Shown piece by piece: positions 17,043 through 25,767 of a stretch of 31,634 bases of DNA. Numbering within the stretch: the stretch's first letter is position 1; each line of letters starts with the position of its first letter. The stretch is taken from NCBI GenBank assembly GCA_964485695.1, contig CAZAKZ010000062.1, positions 1 to 31,634 on the forward strand, written 5' to 3'. The notes under the pieces are model-generated. The model searched no databases. It was given only the letters and a program-made list of their open reading frames with translations, and was not told the DNA's origin. The DNA comes from CAZAKZ01 sp964485695 (GTDB lineage Bacteria; Planctomycetota; JAFGQW01). The translations under genes and the position numbers were made by a program.

Positions 17043-18623
17043 TCATTGCCGGGTAGAGATGTGCACTCCGAATCGCCGCCGGTCCTCGCCCTCCTTGGGG
17101 ACCCAGCACTTGTCGGTGTTCACGATGCAGAGCCGGTTGCGGCCGGCGGGGATCTCGGGCAGGACGATCCGGGCCCGTTCCGGCTGACGAAACGTATATG
17201 TGATGTCACGGACATCATCGTTGATCGTCAGGGTGATGGGCATTTCATCCGGGTCTGCAGAGCAGGTGATCCACAGATCCCGGACACCGGATTTTCCGGA
17301 CGCTCCACCGTCGATGACCAGATAGCCGGGCTTGCCGTCGGTGGTCCAGGCGTCTGGAGAGATCCCCAGGGCTGCGACGCCACCGTCCAGCGCTTGCTTG
17401 CCCGGGATGTCCAGCGTCTTCAAGACTTCGATCATCCTGGACCGTAGGTCGCGGCTGGGGTATGCGGACAGATGGGCGAGGAGATCGTGAGCCGTGTCGA
17501 GATCACAGCTTCCCCTCTCCAGGCACGCCTCCGCGGTTCTGATGGCGCTTTTCGTCCTTCCCGATTTCAAGGCGCGCCGGGTACTCCTCAGGAAGTTTCT
17601 CGATCCTTCTTTCAGGGCGGTCCGGAATCTGTAGACAAAGTAGAACCATCTGCCCCTAGAAAGCGGCATGTATTTCCGGGACAGCTTCCGGCTTTCATGG
17701 TCCAGGTATTCGTAACGGACCGATACGGGTATGCCGTGCCTTTCTGCCTCGTGCACCATCAGGGCGTAGGCATACAGGGTTTCCTCGGTCAAGGTGCCCT
17801 GGGCAAGCTCCTCGATGTCCGGCGTGATTGAAACCGCCGGAACCCGGATCTCCTTGCATTTCTCGATGAACTGTTTGACGTTCTCCCTGTCCGAATTGCC
17901 GTCTCTGAGGATGTACTTGACGGTCACGTCGCCGCCCGTTTGCACATATCTCGAAACGTGTTTCCACACCGAGTCAAATGCGTCCCGGCCCTTGATTTCC
18001 CTGTAGGTCTCTGGATTTCCGGCGTCGACGCTCGTGACAATGGAGACTTTCTTCTGTGTCAGACCCTCTTCGATTTCCTTCGAGAATATAACGGCATTCG
18101 TGAAGATGCGTTGATGGAATCCCTTCTCCAGCAACATCTCTTGGAGCCTGGGGAATTCCTTCAGGATTGTCGGTTCTCCGCCTCCCCAGTCTATCTGAGA
18201 ACCGTTCTGGAGGTGTCCGTTTTCGATCAGGTCTTCAAATATGGGTATGAGCTCGTAGCCGTATTTCGGCAGGCCCCAGTCCTGGTGCAGGAAGGTATAG
18301 CAATAATTACACCGCAAGTTGCATGCAGTGAAATTGCTGATGTCGATTTGGCTGAATATCGAGTGCCCATCCAGTGCTTTCCAGTCGTGCTTTCTAAGCC
18401 AGTGGCAACCCTTGCACGGAGAATCGACCCCGTCCTGGTTGTTCAATTCCCTCAGCTTTTTCCTCTCGCGGAGTATTTCTTCGACAGGCAATTTGCCCCC
18501 ATCGAATTTACAGATAGGGACGAAGCCTTTCGTTCCGGCGCTATGAGGTATGCAGCAGAACTTGAGCTCAAGGACGTCCAGCACGCCCCTGTACTCTATC
18601 CACTCGCAGCTGAAGTATGCCAT
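17043..18623 (-). CDS. Radical SAM protein of a surface-glycan locus with C-terminal beta domain
   Basis: 526 residues from ATG 18623 with GGGAG upstream. The radical SAM [4Fe-4S] motif is C101-NLR-C105-NY-C108, followed by a GGEPT motif (WGGGEPTILKE) that binds S-adenosylmethionine. Extra cysteines ahead of it (C23, C24, C38, C70, C73) could ligate an auxiliary cluster. The SAM barrel seems to end near 310. A helical linker (about 330-400) follows, and the last 110 residues look like a beta-sandwich ending in VPKEGEDRRRFGVHIS, a pattern found beside glycosyltransferases. The substrate is unknown; with divergent glycosyltransferases next to it, sugar or glycan modification is likely. The N-terminal half is noticeably less GC-rich than its neighbours, suggesting transfer. 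Confidence 0.82.
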   Translation of the reverse strand: MAYFSCEWIEYRGVLDVLELKFCCIPHSAGTKGFVPICKFDGGKLPVEEILRERKKLRELNNQDGVDSPCKGCHWLRKHDWKALDGHSIFSQIDISNFTACNLRCNYCYTFLHQDWGLPKYGYELIPIFEDLIENGHLQNGSQIDWGGGEPTILKEFPRLQEMLLEKGFHQRIFTNAVIFSKEIEEGLTQKKVSIVTSVDAGNPETYREIKGRDAFDSVWKHVSRYVQTGGDVTVKYILRDGNSDRENVKQFIEKCKEIRVPAVSITPDIEELAQGTLTEETLYAYALMVHEAERHGIPVSVRYEYLDHESRKLSRKYMPLSRGRWFYFVYRFRTALKEGSRNFLRSTRRALKSGRTKSAIRTAEACLERGSCDLDTAHDLLAHLSAYPSRDLRSRMIEVLKTLDIPGKQALDGGVAALGISPDAWTTDGKPGYLVIDGGASGKSGVRDLWITCSADPDEMPITLTINDDVRDITYTFRQPERARIVLPEIPAGRNRLCIVNTDKCWVPKEGEDRRRFGVHISTRQ

Positions 18624-18965
18624 GGTCTCGTTTCTCCCGCACCCACGGGAAAGAGCTCGAAACTCGATTTGTCGATCAGAAGGTTCCGGCTACGATCGGG
18701 TTATTTCCTTTTCGGTAAATTATTGTGCGAGAACCCCGCCCACTCCCGGATTCTTCACCACGTGCCCGTTTTCAGGTACAAGACATTACCAATGAATGAG
18801 ATGTGAAGAAAGGACCGATTTGGGTCCGGGCCGGGATACGCGTTTGAGGAGATCCGCCGTTTCGGGGTTGATTATTTGCAGCGCATGAGATACCAGAATG
18901 GGAAGTCGTGCATTGGCTTCCGCCCGAAACAGCGTTTGGTTGATTGAAGTGACCGGTCGAATCCT
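18624..18965. other. Divergent intergenic region with no gene
   Basis: About 340 bp between the divergent radical SAM and glycosyltransferase genes. It is relatively AT-rich and must hold promoters for both directions, but no convincing -35/-10 pair was found. Short open frames here lack ribosome binding sites and coding character. Confidence 0.5.
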
Positions 18966-18971
18966 GGGAGG
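18966..18971 (+). promoter_or_regulatory. Ribosome binding site that points to an unusual start codon
   Basis: GGGAGG is a strong Shine-Dalgarno sequence. The codon at optimal distance (8 bases) in the glycosyltransferase frame is ATC at 18980. The ATG at 18972 is out of frame and too close, and the first in-frame GTG (18995) is 23 bases away. Confidence 0.55.
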
Positions 18972-18994
18972 ATGAGCACATCAAGATCCTCTTC

Positions 18995-20818
18995 GTGACC
19001 AACTCCTACCTGCCCCACTCCGTGGGAGGTGTCCAGCTCCACATCCAGACCCTGGCCGATAGTCTGCGTCCCCAGCACGATGTCCGGGTCCTGGCTCGCG
19101 CCAACACCACGGAGGACGAGGAGTACGCGCTGCGGGAATACGAATACAGGGGACTGCGCATTCACACCATCAACAACACCTTTCGCGAGGCCGGGCATTT
19201 CTTCTTTCTCTATGCCGACCGGGGCGTGGACAAGGCCATGGAAGAGGTCCTGGACGACTTTCAACCCGACCTGGTCCACGTCCACCACCTCACCTGCCTC
19301 AGCACCAACCTGGCCACCATCCTGCGACAGCGTAATATCCCGGCGGTGATGACCCTGCACGATTTCTGGATGATCTGCCCCCGAGGCCAGCGCCTGCACC
19401 GAGACGGCACTTTCTGCGAGACAATCGACCGGAAGCGCTGTCACGGCTGCATCCGTCCAACCTGGGACTTTCTCTTCCCGGAGGGCGAGCCGGACGCGCT
19501 GACCGTGAGAGCCGAGATGGAAATGCTGGCCGCCTGGGACGACCGGGTGCACCGTGTCCTGACCGGATTCGACCGCCTGATCGTTCCGAGCCGCTACTTC
19601 CGGGAGACGTTTTCAGCCCGTGGCATCGAATCCGAGCGTATCGTCGCCATTCCCCACGGTCTGGAACCGGCGCCGTTCAAGCACGTCGCCGAGCGCCGGA
19701 AGCCGGCCTCGAAAACCCGGGTCGGATACCTGGGTACCGTGATCCCCTCCAAGGGGGTGCACGTGCTGCTCGAGGCCACAGACGGTCTGGAAGACTGGAT
19801 CGAGGTGGCGATTCACGGGGAAGCGGTCCCGTACCACGAGGACAAGGACTATCTCGCGCGGCTACGGGCATCTGTCCCGGCCGGAGTGGAGGTGCATTTT
19901 CACGGCCGCTACCTCCCGGACCAGATCGCTGCGATCCTCGAAGAGGTGGATATCCTGGTGGTGCCGTCCATATGGCCAGAGGCGTTCGGTCTGACGCTCC
20001 AGGAGGGTTTCCTCGCCGGAATCCCGGTGGTTGCCGCGGACATCGGTGCCCTGACCGAGTTCGTGCCCGAGGACCGGGGTCTTCTCTTCAAGCCGGGTGA
20101 CGCCGGCGACCTCAGGCGGCAACTGATCCGCTTGCTGGACGATCCCGACCTCGCGAGGCGTATCCGAGGCCGCGCCGAATGGGTGCGCACGCCGGGGGAG
20201 ATGGCCGCCGATACCCTGGCCGTGTACGAGGACGTCCTCGGGAAACACCGGGTGCCGGAGGAAACTCAGGATCCGTTCCATGAAGCCTTTCGTTCCCGGG
20301 TCGAAGCCGTCCAGGCCATTGATCGGGAGGCTCTCCTGGAGAAAGCCGCGGCCGGATTGACCGGTCTGGCCGAGAACCTCGGCCTGGATTCTGCTCCGGT
20401 CGGAATGCTGAAAGTCCTGGGCGGGTATAGCTGGCGGATTCGCGAAGACTTTCAGATCCAGGCGGGCGAGGTTGCCTGGTTACGGGCGGACCGCGGCACC
20501 CTGCTCGAGGAACGCAAGCTGGCCGCGCAGGCGTACGAGGAGCAGGCCTGGCACCTCGGGAGGGAGATCGAGATGCTTCGCGGCGCCCGGGAAGAACTCC
20601 TCGAGGAAAGGGGCAGACTCCTGGCCGCGTTAAAGGACCACGAGGATCAGATCAATACCCTGAATCGGGTTCACCAGGAATCGGTCGAGTATGCCGACAA
20701 GGTGTCCGCGGACCTGGCCGTGCGGGACATGGTGCTCCGGCGGCTGTCCCGTTCCTTCCTGGTCCGGTGCATCGCCCGGGTGAGGAAAATCCGCGAATTC
20801 GAGGACTTCAAGCAGTGA
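18995..20818 (+). CDS. Family 4 (GT-B) glycosyltransferase with C-terminal coiled coil
   Basis: 607 residues from GTG 18995. The true start may be ATC 18980, which adds IKILF and restores the usual first strand KILFVTNSYLP. The N-terminal half has SVGGVQLHIQTL, a Cys-rich loop with ICPRGQ and CHGCIRP, and LHDFWM. The C-terminal half carries GYLGTVIPSKGVHVLLEA and the donor-binding E-x7-E (E329-AFGLTLQ-E337) followed by GIPVVAADIG, as in retaining GT4 enzymes using nucleotide sugars. From about 480 to 560 there is a heptad-rich coiled coil, then a basic end (about 575-605) that may touch the membrane. The stop overlaps the next start (GTGA). It probably acts in cytoplasmic assembly of surface glycan. 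Confidence 0.88.
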   Translation: MTNSYLPHSVGGVQLHIQTLADSLRPQHDVRVLARANTTEDEEYALREYEYRGLRIHTINNTFREAGHFFFLYADRGVDKAMEEVLDDFQPDLVHVHHLTCLSTNLATILRQRNIPAVMTLHDFWMICPRGQRLHRDGTFCETIDRKRCHGCIRPTWDFLFPEGEPDALTVRAEMEMLAAWDDRVHRVLTGFDRLIVPSRYFRETFSARGIESERIVAIPHGLEPAPFKHVAERRKPASKTRVGYLGTVIPSKGVHVLLEATDGLEDWIEVAIHGEAVPYHEDKDYLARLRASVPAGVEVHFHGRYLPDQIAAILEEVDILVVPSIWPEAFGLTLQEGFLAGIPVVAADIGALTEFVPEDRGLLFKPGDAGDLRRQLIRLLDDPDLARRIRGRAEWVRTPGEMAADTLAVYEDVLGKHRVPEETQDPFHEAFRSRVEAVQAIDREALLEKAAAGLTGLAENLGLDSAPVGMLKVLGGYSWRIREDFQIQAGEVAWLRADRGTLLEERKLAAQAYEEQAWHLGREIEMLRGAREELLEERGRLLAALKDHEDQINTLNRVHQESVEYADKVSADLAVRDMVLRRLSRSFLVRCIARVRKIREFEDFKQ

Positions 20819-21762
20819 ATCCCATCAGCGTGGTCATTCCCAGCCTGAACGGCTCCGACCTCCTCGCCGCCTTCCTGCCCGACCTCCTTCAGGCGCTCGA
20901 GACGGCGGGAGGCGACCACCAGGTCATCGTGGTCGACAACGCGAGCACCGACGGCACGGTTGACCTGCTCGCTGACCGTTTCCCGCAGATCGAGGTGGTG
21001 TCGCTCGAAGAGAACCGCGGTTTTGCCGCCGCCGTCAACACCGGCCTTGAAACCGTCAAGCACCCCTGGGTCCTCAGCCTCAACAACGACATTCGCGTCG
21101 AGGCGGACTTCCTTGAGCCTCTGGTCTCCGCGACAGAGGACCCCGACCTGTTCTCGGCCGTCCCTCGCATCCTCCTGCCGACGTTCGGCGGCTGCGTGGA
21201 ATCGGTGATGGAAGCCGAGTTCACCGACGGCTTCATCCAGTTTTCCCAGCCCGGACTGGCCGTCAAGGGCCCGTCCTTTGACCGGCCCCGGGACGTGTTC
21301 TTCGCCGTCGGAGGGTGCGGCCTCTACCACACGGCACGGCTGAAAGAACTCGGCGGATTCGATGCGGCATATCACCCGTTCTACTGGGAAGACATCGATC
21401 TCGGGTACCGAGCCTGGCGCCGGGGCTGGACGGTTCGCTACGTGCCCGAGAGCATCGTCCATCACCGCCATCGCGGCACCATCAGCCGGAAATACAGCGA
21501 CTCCGAGGTCAAACGGGCGATGCTGAAGAACCAGCTGCTCTTTCACTGGAAGAACCTGCACGACCCCGGGATGCTGGAGAATCACCTCTACGGGATCCTG
21601 TTCCGCCTACTCGGTGAGGACGTTCGCGGTGACCGGGCCTTCCTCGAGTCCCTGGTGCTGGCCTTAGAAGATGCCGGCCTCTTCCTTCCCAAGAGAGCAG
21701 CCGAGGCCGGATTCAGCGGCGAGGTGCCCATGAAGAAGCAACCGCCCCCGGTTATTTCTTGA
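20815..21762 (+). CDS. Family 2 (GT-A) glycosyltransferase, rhamnosyltransferase-like
   Basis: 315 residues from GTG 20815, which overlaps the preceding stop and has GAGGA nine bases upstream. It has the classic inverting GT2 order: ISVVIPSLNGS, VIVVDNASTDGT (nucleotide binding), ENRGFAAAVNTG, LSLNND (metal-binding acidic site), GGCGLYHTARLKELGGFD and FYWEDIDLGYRAWRRGW with the probable catalytic acid. This pattern is common in rhamnosyl- and other O-antigen or exopolysaccharide transferases; the sugar cannot be assigned. The 3' end overlaps the convergent ctaF by 11 bp. Confidence 0.9.
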   Translation: MNPISVVIPSLNGSDLLAAFLPDLLQALETAGGDHQVIVVDNASTDGTVDLLADRFPQIEVVSLEENRGFAAAVNTGLETVKHPWVLSLNNDIRVEADFLEPLVSATEDPDLFSAVPRILLPTFGGCVESVMEAEFTDGFIQFSQPGLAVKGPSFDRPRDVFFAVGGCGLYHTARLKELGGFDAAYHPFYWEDIDLGYRAWRRGWTVRYVPESIVHHRHRGTISRKYSDSEVKRAMLKNQLLFHWKNLHDPGMLENHLYGILFRLLGEDVRGDRAFLESLVLALEDAGLFLPKRAAEAGFSGEVPMKKQPPPVIS

Positions 21763-22120
21763 TATCTGGTGCAAACCCGGGGATCTGGTCGGATTTGTAC
21801 TCCGAGGTGTCCGTCATGGCGAAGCAGATGAACAGCGCCAGGACGGCGATGGCGGCGATGAACACCAGGGCGTTGAAGGGCTTGTCCCAGTAGAGGTGCA
21901 TGAAGAAGAGCACCACCAGGGCGGCCTTGAAGGTGGCGAGCCCCATGGCGACGTGAAAGTTGATCTCTCCCAGATCGACGTAGGTCACCGCAACCGTGAC
22001 GAGGGTGAGAACGAGGAGCCCGACCCAGGTGGCCACGAGGATCTTTGCGGGCACCACGTGGTTGCCGGTGCCGCTTGCAGCAGCCTTTTTTCCAATCGTG
22101 GCCGTTGTGGACTCGTTCAT
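21752..22120 (-). CDS. ctaF: Cytochrome c oxidase subunit IV, prokaryotic type
   Basis: 122 residues from ATG 22120 with GAGGACC upstream. It has three membrane segments (about 26-46, 54-76 and 82-104) with FKAALVVLFFMHL, the typical second-helix motif of the bacterial COX4 family. It is a small non-catalytic subunit of the aa3/caa3 oxidase and the last gene of the minus-strand respiratory operon. A short Asp/Lys tail follows the last helix. Confidence 0.9.
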   Translation of the reverse strand: MNESTTATIGKKAAASGTGNHVVPAKILVATWVGLLVLTLVTVAVTYVDLGEINFHVAMGLATFKAALVVLFFMHLYWDKPFNALVFIAAIAVLALFICFAMTDTSEYKSDQIPGFAPDIKK

Positions 22121-22141
22121 GCTATCGGTCCTCGATCGAGC

Positions 22142-22963
22142 TCATGTGATCAGGTAGAACAGGGGAAACAGAAAGATCCAGATGATGTCGACCAGGTGCC
22201 AGTAGAGGCCGCCGAGGTCGACGGGGGCGTAGTATTTCCGGTTGAACTCACCCAGCCACGCCCGGCGGAGCAGCCAGGCCAGGACCACCATACCAGCCAG
22301 GACGTGCAGACCGTGGAGGCCCGTCATCAGGAAGTAGATGCCGAAGAAGATGTGGACGTTCGCCGGCTCGATGCCAAGGTCTCCAGTGTCTCCCGCCGGT
22401 AGTTCCGCGTCGGGCGGGGTTCGGCGAAGGCCGGCGGGGCCTTCCGGCGCCGGCAGGATGGTGGATTTCTCGATCACCTTGCCGTCGGCGGTCTTCTCCA
22501 CGACGGCCGGTTTGGGTACGGGTTTCGGAACCGGGGCGGGGGCCTTGTGGGCCGGGGCGTACCGGGTGCCCCAGAGCAGCTTCTCTTCCCACTTGTGCTT
22601 GTACTCGACGTACTTGATGCTCATGAAGCCGGCGCCGCCCAGGAAGGTGAGAGCCAGGGTCAGGATGAGGCCGCGGCGATTCTCGGTCTGGGCGAACCGC
22701 ACGGCCAGAGCCATGGTCAGACCGCTGGAGATGAGGATGACGGTATTGAGGCCGCCCAGGGCCTTGCTCAGGAAATGGTGGGCGTAGACGAAGACCTCCG
22801 GGTGGTTGGAACGGTAGACTGCATAGGCGCAGAAGAGGCCCCCGAAGAGCAGGACCTCCGTCACCAGGAACAGCCACATTCCCAGCTTGCCCGACTCGAC
22901 CTGCTGATCGGGCGAGTCGAAGTGGTGCGCCAGGTGCGGCGAATGTTCGTGTCCGTCTGACAC
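22142..22963 (-). CDS. coxC: Cytochrome c oxidase subunit III with a long inserted loop
   Basis: 273 residues from GTG 22963, with GGAGGAAA upstream. It has the short five-helix form of subunit III: a first helix with LGMWLFLVTEVLLFGG, then SNHPE, GLTMALAVRFAQ and, near the end, FFGIYFLMTGLHGLHVLAGM and VDLGGLYWHLVDIIWIFLF. It stabilises the oxidase core. Between the third and fourth helices (about 130-200) lies an insert rich in Pro, Ala and Lys (APAPVPKPVPKP), which subunit III normally lacks. Confidence 0.93.
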   Translation of the reverse strand: MSDGHEHSPHLAHHFDSPDQQVESGKLGMWLFLVTEVLLFGGLFCAYAVYRSNHPEVFVYAHHFLSKALGGLNTVILISSGLTMALAVRFAQTENRRGLILTLALTFLGGAGFMSIKYVEYKHKWEEKLLWGTRYAPAHKAPAPVPKPVPKPAVVEKTADGKVIEKSTILPAPEGPAGLRRTPPDAELPAGDTGDLGIEPANVHIFFGIYFLMTGLHGLHVLAGMVVLAWLLRRAWLGEFNRKYYAPVDLGGLYWHLVDIIWIFLFPLFYLIT

Positions 22964-22998
22964 CGAAATTTCCTCCAGGTGGTTTTCTCTCGTGTTCT

Positions 22999-24651
22999 CT
23001 ACGGTTCCTCGGGGGGCCTCTTCACGTATTCGTCCGTTTCAGGTGCGTAGTCGATTCCGGAGTAGTCGTAGGGATCTCCCACTTGCGGGGGTTCATCGAA
23101 GTTGTGGTGCGGAGGCGGCGAGGGGCACGCCCACTCCAGCGTGGCTCCACCCCAGGGATTCACCGGTGCCTTCTTCCCCCTGAAGAGCGAGTGCATCAGG
23201 TAGGCGAACATCATGAGGAATCCGAAACCCAGGATGAAGGCCCCGATGGAGGAGAACACGTGCTGCGTTGTGTATATATCCTCGTAGTTGTAGTACCGCC
23301 TGGGCATGCCCATGTAGCCGAGGATGAACTGGTTGAAGAAGGTGATGTTGAATCCGATGAAAATGATTAGGAAGGTGAGCTTCCCCCAGAACTCGCTGTA
23401 TAGACGGCCGAACATCTTGGGCCACCAGTGGTGCAGTCCGCCCAGGAGTCCGATGACGGTGCCGCCGAACATGACATAGTGGAAGTGCGCCACCACGAAG
23501 TAGGTGTCGTGGAAATGCATGTCCGTTCTCAGCATGGCCAGGGGCAGACCGGTGAGACCGCCGAGGGTGAACAGGAGGATGAATCCCAGGCCGTAGAGCA
23601 TCGGTGTCGTCAGGGTGATGGCCCCCTTGTACATGGTCGCCAGCCAGTTGAATACCTTGACGGCCGAAGGGATGGACACCGAAAAGGTCAGAGCGCTGAA
23701 GATCACGCTGATGAGGGCCGACTGGCCGCTGGTGAACATGTGGTGTCCCCACACGATGAAGCTCAACAGCGCGATGGCGAGGCTCGAGTAGGCCACGACG
23801 CGATAGCCGAAGATATGCTTGTGGCTGTGGACGGAGATGAGCTCGCTGACGATGCCCATGGCTGGAAGAATCATGATGTAGACGGCCGGGTGGGAGTAGA
23901 ACCAGAAGAAGTGCTGAAACAGCACCGGATCGCCGCCCAGGGCCGGGTTGAAGATCCCTATCCTCAGGGCTCGTTCCGCGATGAGGAGCAGCAAAGTGAT
24001 GCCCAGCACCGGGGTGGCGATGACCTGGATGATGGCCGTCGAGTAGAGGCTCCACAGAAACAGCGGCATCTTGAACCAGGCCATGCCCGGGGGCCTCAGC
24101 TTGTGGATGGTGACGATGAAGTTGAGGCCCGTGAAGATGGAGCTGAATCCTAGAAAGAATGCCCCCGTGGTCATCATGATGACGTTGGTGCTGGTATCGA
24201 TACTGTAGGGCGTGTAGAAGGTCCAGCCGGTGTCGATGCTCCCGGTGGCGATGGTGATGACCGAGAACAGGGCGCCGGTCATCCACATCCAGAAGCTGAG
24301 CAGGTTGATACGCGGGAAGGCGACGTCCTTGGCGCCCAGCATGATGGGCAGGACGAAATTGCCCAGCATCGCAGGGATGCTCGGGATGATGAACAGGAAG
24401 ATCATGACGGCGCCGTGGAGCGTGAAGAGCTGGTTGTAGGTGTCGGCGTCGACGATGGTCTTCTTGGGGCCGAGAAGCTCGGTCCGGACCAGGAGGGCGA
24501 AGATACCGCCGAGGGCGAACGAGCCCATGATCCCGACCAGGTACATGATCCCGATGCGCTTGTGGTCGAGGGTAAAGAGCCAGGACCAGATCCCCCTGAC
24601 GTGGGTCAGGTAGTTGTCTTCCCTGGCGGGTTGAACGGCTTCGGTACTCAT
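22999..24651 (-). CDS. coxA: caa3-type cytochrome c oxidase subunit I (A2-type haem-copper oxidase)
   Basis: 550 residues from ATG 24651, with twelve or so membrane helices. Low-spin haem ligands are His79 (TLHGAVMIF) and His391. High-spin haem ligand is His389 (FVVAHFHYVMFGG). CuB ligands are His254 and His303-His304 (WGHHMFTSG), with Tyr258 placed to crosslink His254. The helix VI motif reads Y252-S-H-P-A-V-Y instead of G-H-P-E-V-Y, which defines the A2 class in which Tyr-Ser replaces the D-channel Glu. It reduces oxygen at the haem a3-CuB site. It lies between coxB and coxC. Confidence 0.97.
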   Translation of the reverse strand: MSTEAVQPAREDNYLTHVRGIWSWLFTLDHKRIGIMYLVGIMGSFALGGIFALLVRTELLGPKKTIVDADTYNQLFTLHGAVMIFLFIIPSIPAMLGNFVLPIMLGAKDVAFPRINLLSFWMWMTGALFSVITIATGSIDTGWTFYTPYSIDTSTNVIMMTTGAFFLGFSSIFTGLNFIVTIHKLRPPGMAWFKMPLFLWSLYSTAIIQVIATPVLGITLLLLIAERALRIGIFNPALGGDPVLFQHFFWFYSHPAVYIMILPAMGIVSELISVHSHKHIFGYRVVAYSSLAIALLSFIVWGHHMFTSGQSALISVIFSALTFSVSIPSAVKVFNWLATMYKGAITLTTPMLYGLGFILLFTLGGLTGLPLAMLRTDMHFHDTYFVVAHFHYVMFGGTVIGLLGGLHHWWPKMFGRLYSEFWGKLTFLIIFIGFNITFFNQFILGYMGMPRRYYNYEDIYTTQHVFSSIGAFILGFGFLMMFAYLMHSLFRGKKAPVNPWGGATLEWACPSPPPHHNFDEPPQVGDPYDYSGIDYAPETDEYVKRPPEEP

Positions 24652-24666
24652 GCAATCAACCTGTAT

Positions 24667-25767
24667 TTATTTTTTCTTGTCGGTCTTCTTCTTGAACGTC
24701 TTGATGAACTCGATGAGGCAGTAGATCTCGCGGTCCTTGAGCCGGCCCTTGAAGGTGGGCATGACGCCTTCGTACGATTTCACGATTTCCTTCTGCGGCT
24801 CCACGATGGACTCGCGGATGTAGTTCTCGTCGGCGATGCGGTCCGGTCCCTTCTCGAACTGGCGTTTGGTGCCCCACAGGTCCTTGAAGGTGGGGCCGAT
24901 GAGGCGGGTGCCGTCGGTGGTATGGCACTGGGTGCATCCGAACTTGCCGTACAGGTTCTTCCCGACCACCGCCGGGATTTCCAGGTCGGAGAAGTCGGGA
25001 TTGTCTCGCGTGAACTTGTCCGGGTCTTTCCTGTAGGCCTCGTATTGCTCCGGGGTGAGACGCTTCAGGGGGTCGGCGTGGTCCAGCCAGTATTCGAAAT
25101 CCTCCCGGGTGTGAACCACGCAGGTGGTGATCATGTCGGAATGGCCAGTGCCGCAGTACTCGGCGCAGAAGAAGTAGTACTCTCCGGGCGTGGGGGCGTT
25201 GAACCAGACATAGGTGTAGCGGCCCCGCACGGCGTCCTGCTTGATGCGGAACGCAGGGATGTAGGCGCTGTGGAGTACGTCTATGGAAGTGATTATCAGC
25301 TTGATGTCCTTGCCCGCCGGCACGTGGAGCTTCTCGTCGGTGTGGCCGTTGGGATAGGTGAACAGCCAATTCCATTTCTGGCCGAGGACCTGGATCTCGT
25401 AGGCGTTCTGCGGCGGCCGGACCAGGTCCATGTAGCTCGTGAATCCGAGGTAGAACATGAAGACGGTCAGGAGGGTCGGGATCACGGTCCAGACGATTTC
25501 CAGCGTCGTGTTGTGGTGGGCGGTTCCTTCCGCCTTCTCGCCCTTTTTCTTACCGTAACGGAGGATGAACACCACCACCAGGACCGTGATGAGGGTGAAG
25601 AAGAAAATGCTGACGATCAGCCAGAAATTGAAGGCCGGATCGAATCCGCCGGGGCTCACGGGCGCACCCTCGGGAGGCAGGACCCTCTTCTCGGATTGTG
25701 CGAGGGCCGGCCCGGTCAACACCGGCAAACCCGCCATCGCGGCAAACCATGCGCAGGGAGAGATCAA
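24667..25767 (-). CDS. coxB: Cytochrome c oxidase subunit II with fused cytochrome c domain
   Basis: 366 residues from TTG 25767, which overlaps the SCO stop; AGGGG lies about ten bases upstream. A signal peptide spans 1-24 (cleavage near ALAQ). Two membrane helices follow (about 47-70 and 90-112). The cupredoxin domain has all CuA ligands: His166, Cys201, Glu203, Cys205, His209, Met212 (CAEYCGTGHSDM). A C-terminal cytochrome c domain (about 265-360) carries C278-TQ-C281-H282 and a Met in GVMPTF. This makes the enzyme a caa3 type that receives electrons directly from the neighbouring complex III. It ends in a Lys-rich tail. Confidence 0.96.
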   Translation of the reverse strand: MISPCAWFAAMAGLPVLTGPALAQSEKRVLPPEGAPVSPGGFDPAFNFWLIVSIFFFTLITVLVVVFILRYGKKKGEKAEGTAHHNTTLEIVWTVIPTLLTVFMFYLGFTSYMDLVRPPQNAYEIQVLGQKWNWLFTYPNGHTDEKLHVPAGKDIKLIITSIDVLHSAYIPAFRIKQDAVRGRYTYVWFNAPTPGEYYFFCAEYCGTGHSDMITTCVVHTREDFEYWLDHADPLKRLTPEQYEAYRKDPDKFTRDNPDFSDLEIPAVVGKNLYGKFGCTQCHTTDGTRLIGPTFKDLWGTKRQFEKGPDRIADENYIRESIVEPQKEIVKSYEGVMPTFKGRLKDREIYCLIEFIKTFKKKTDKKK

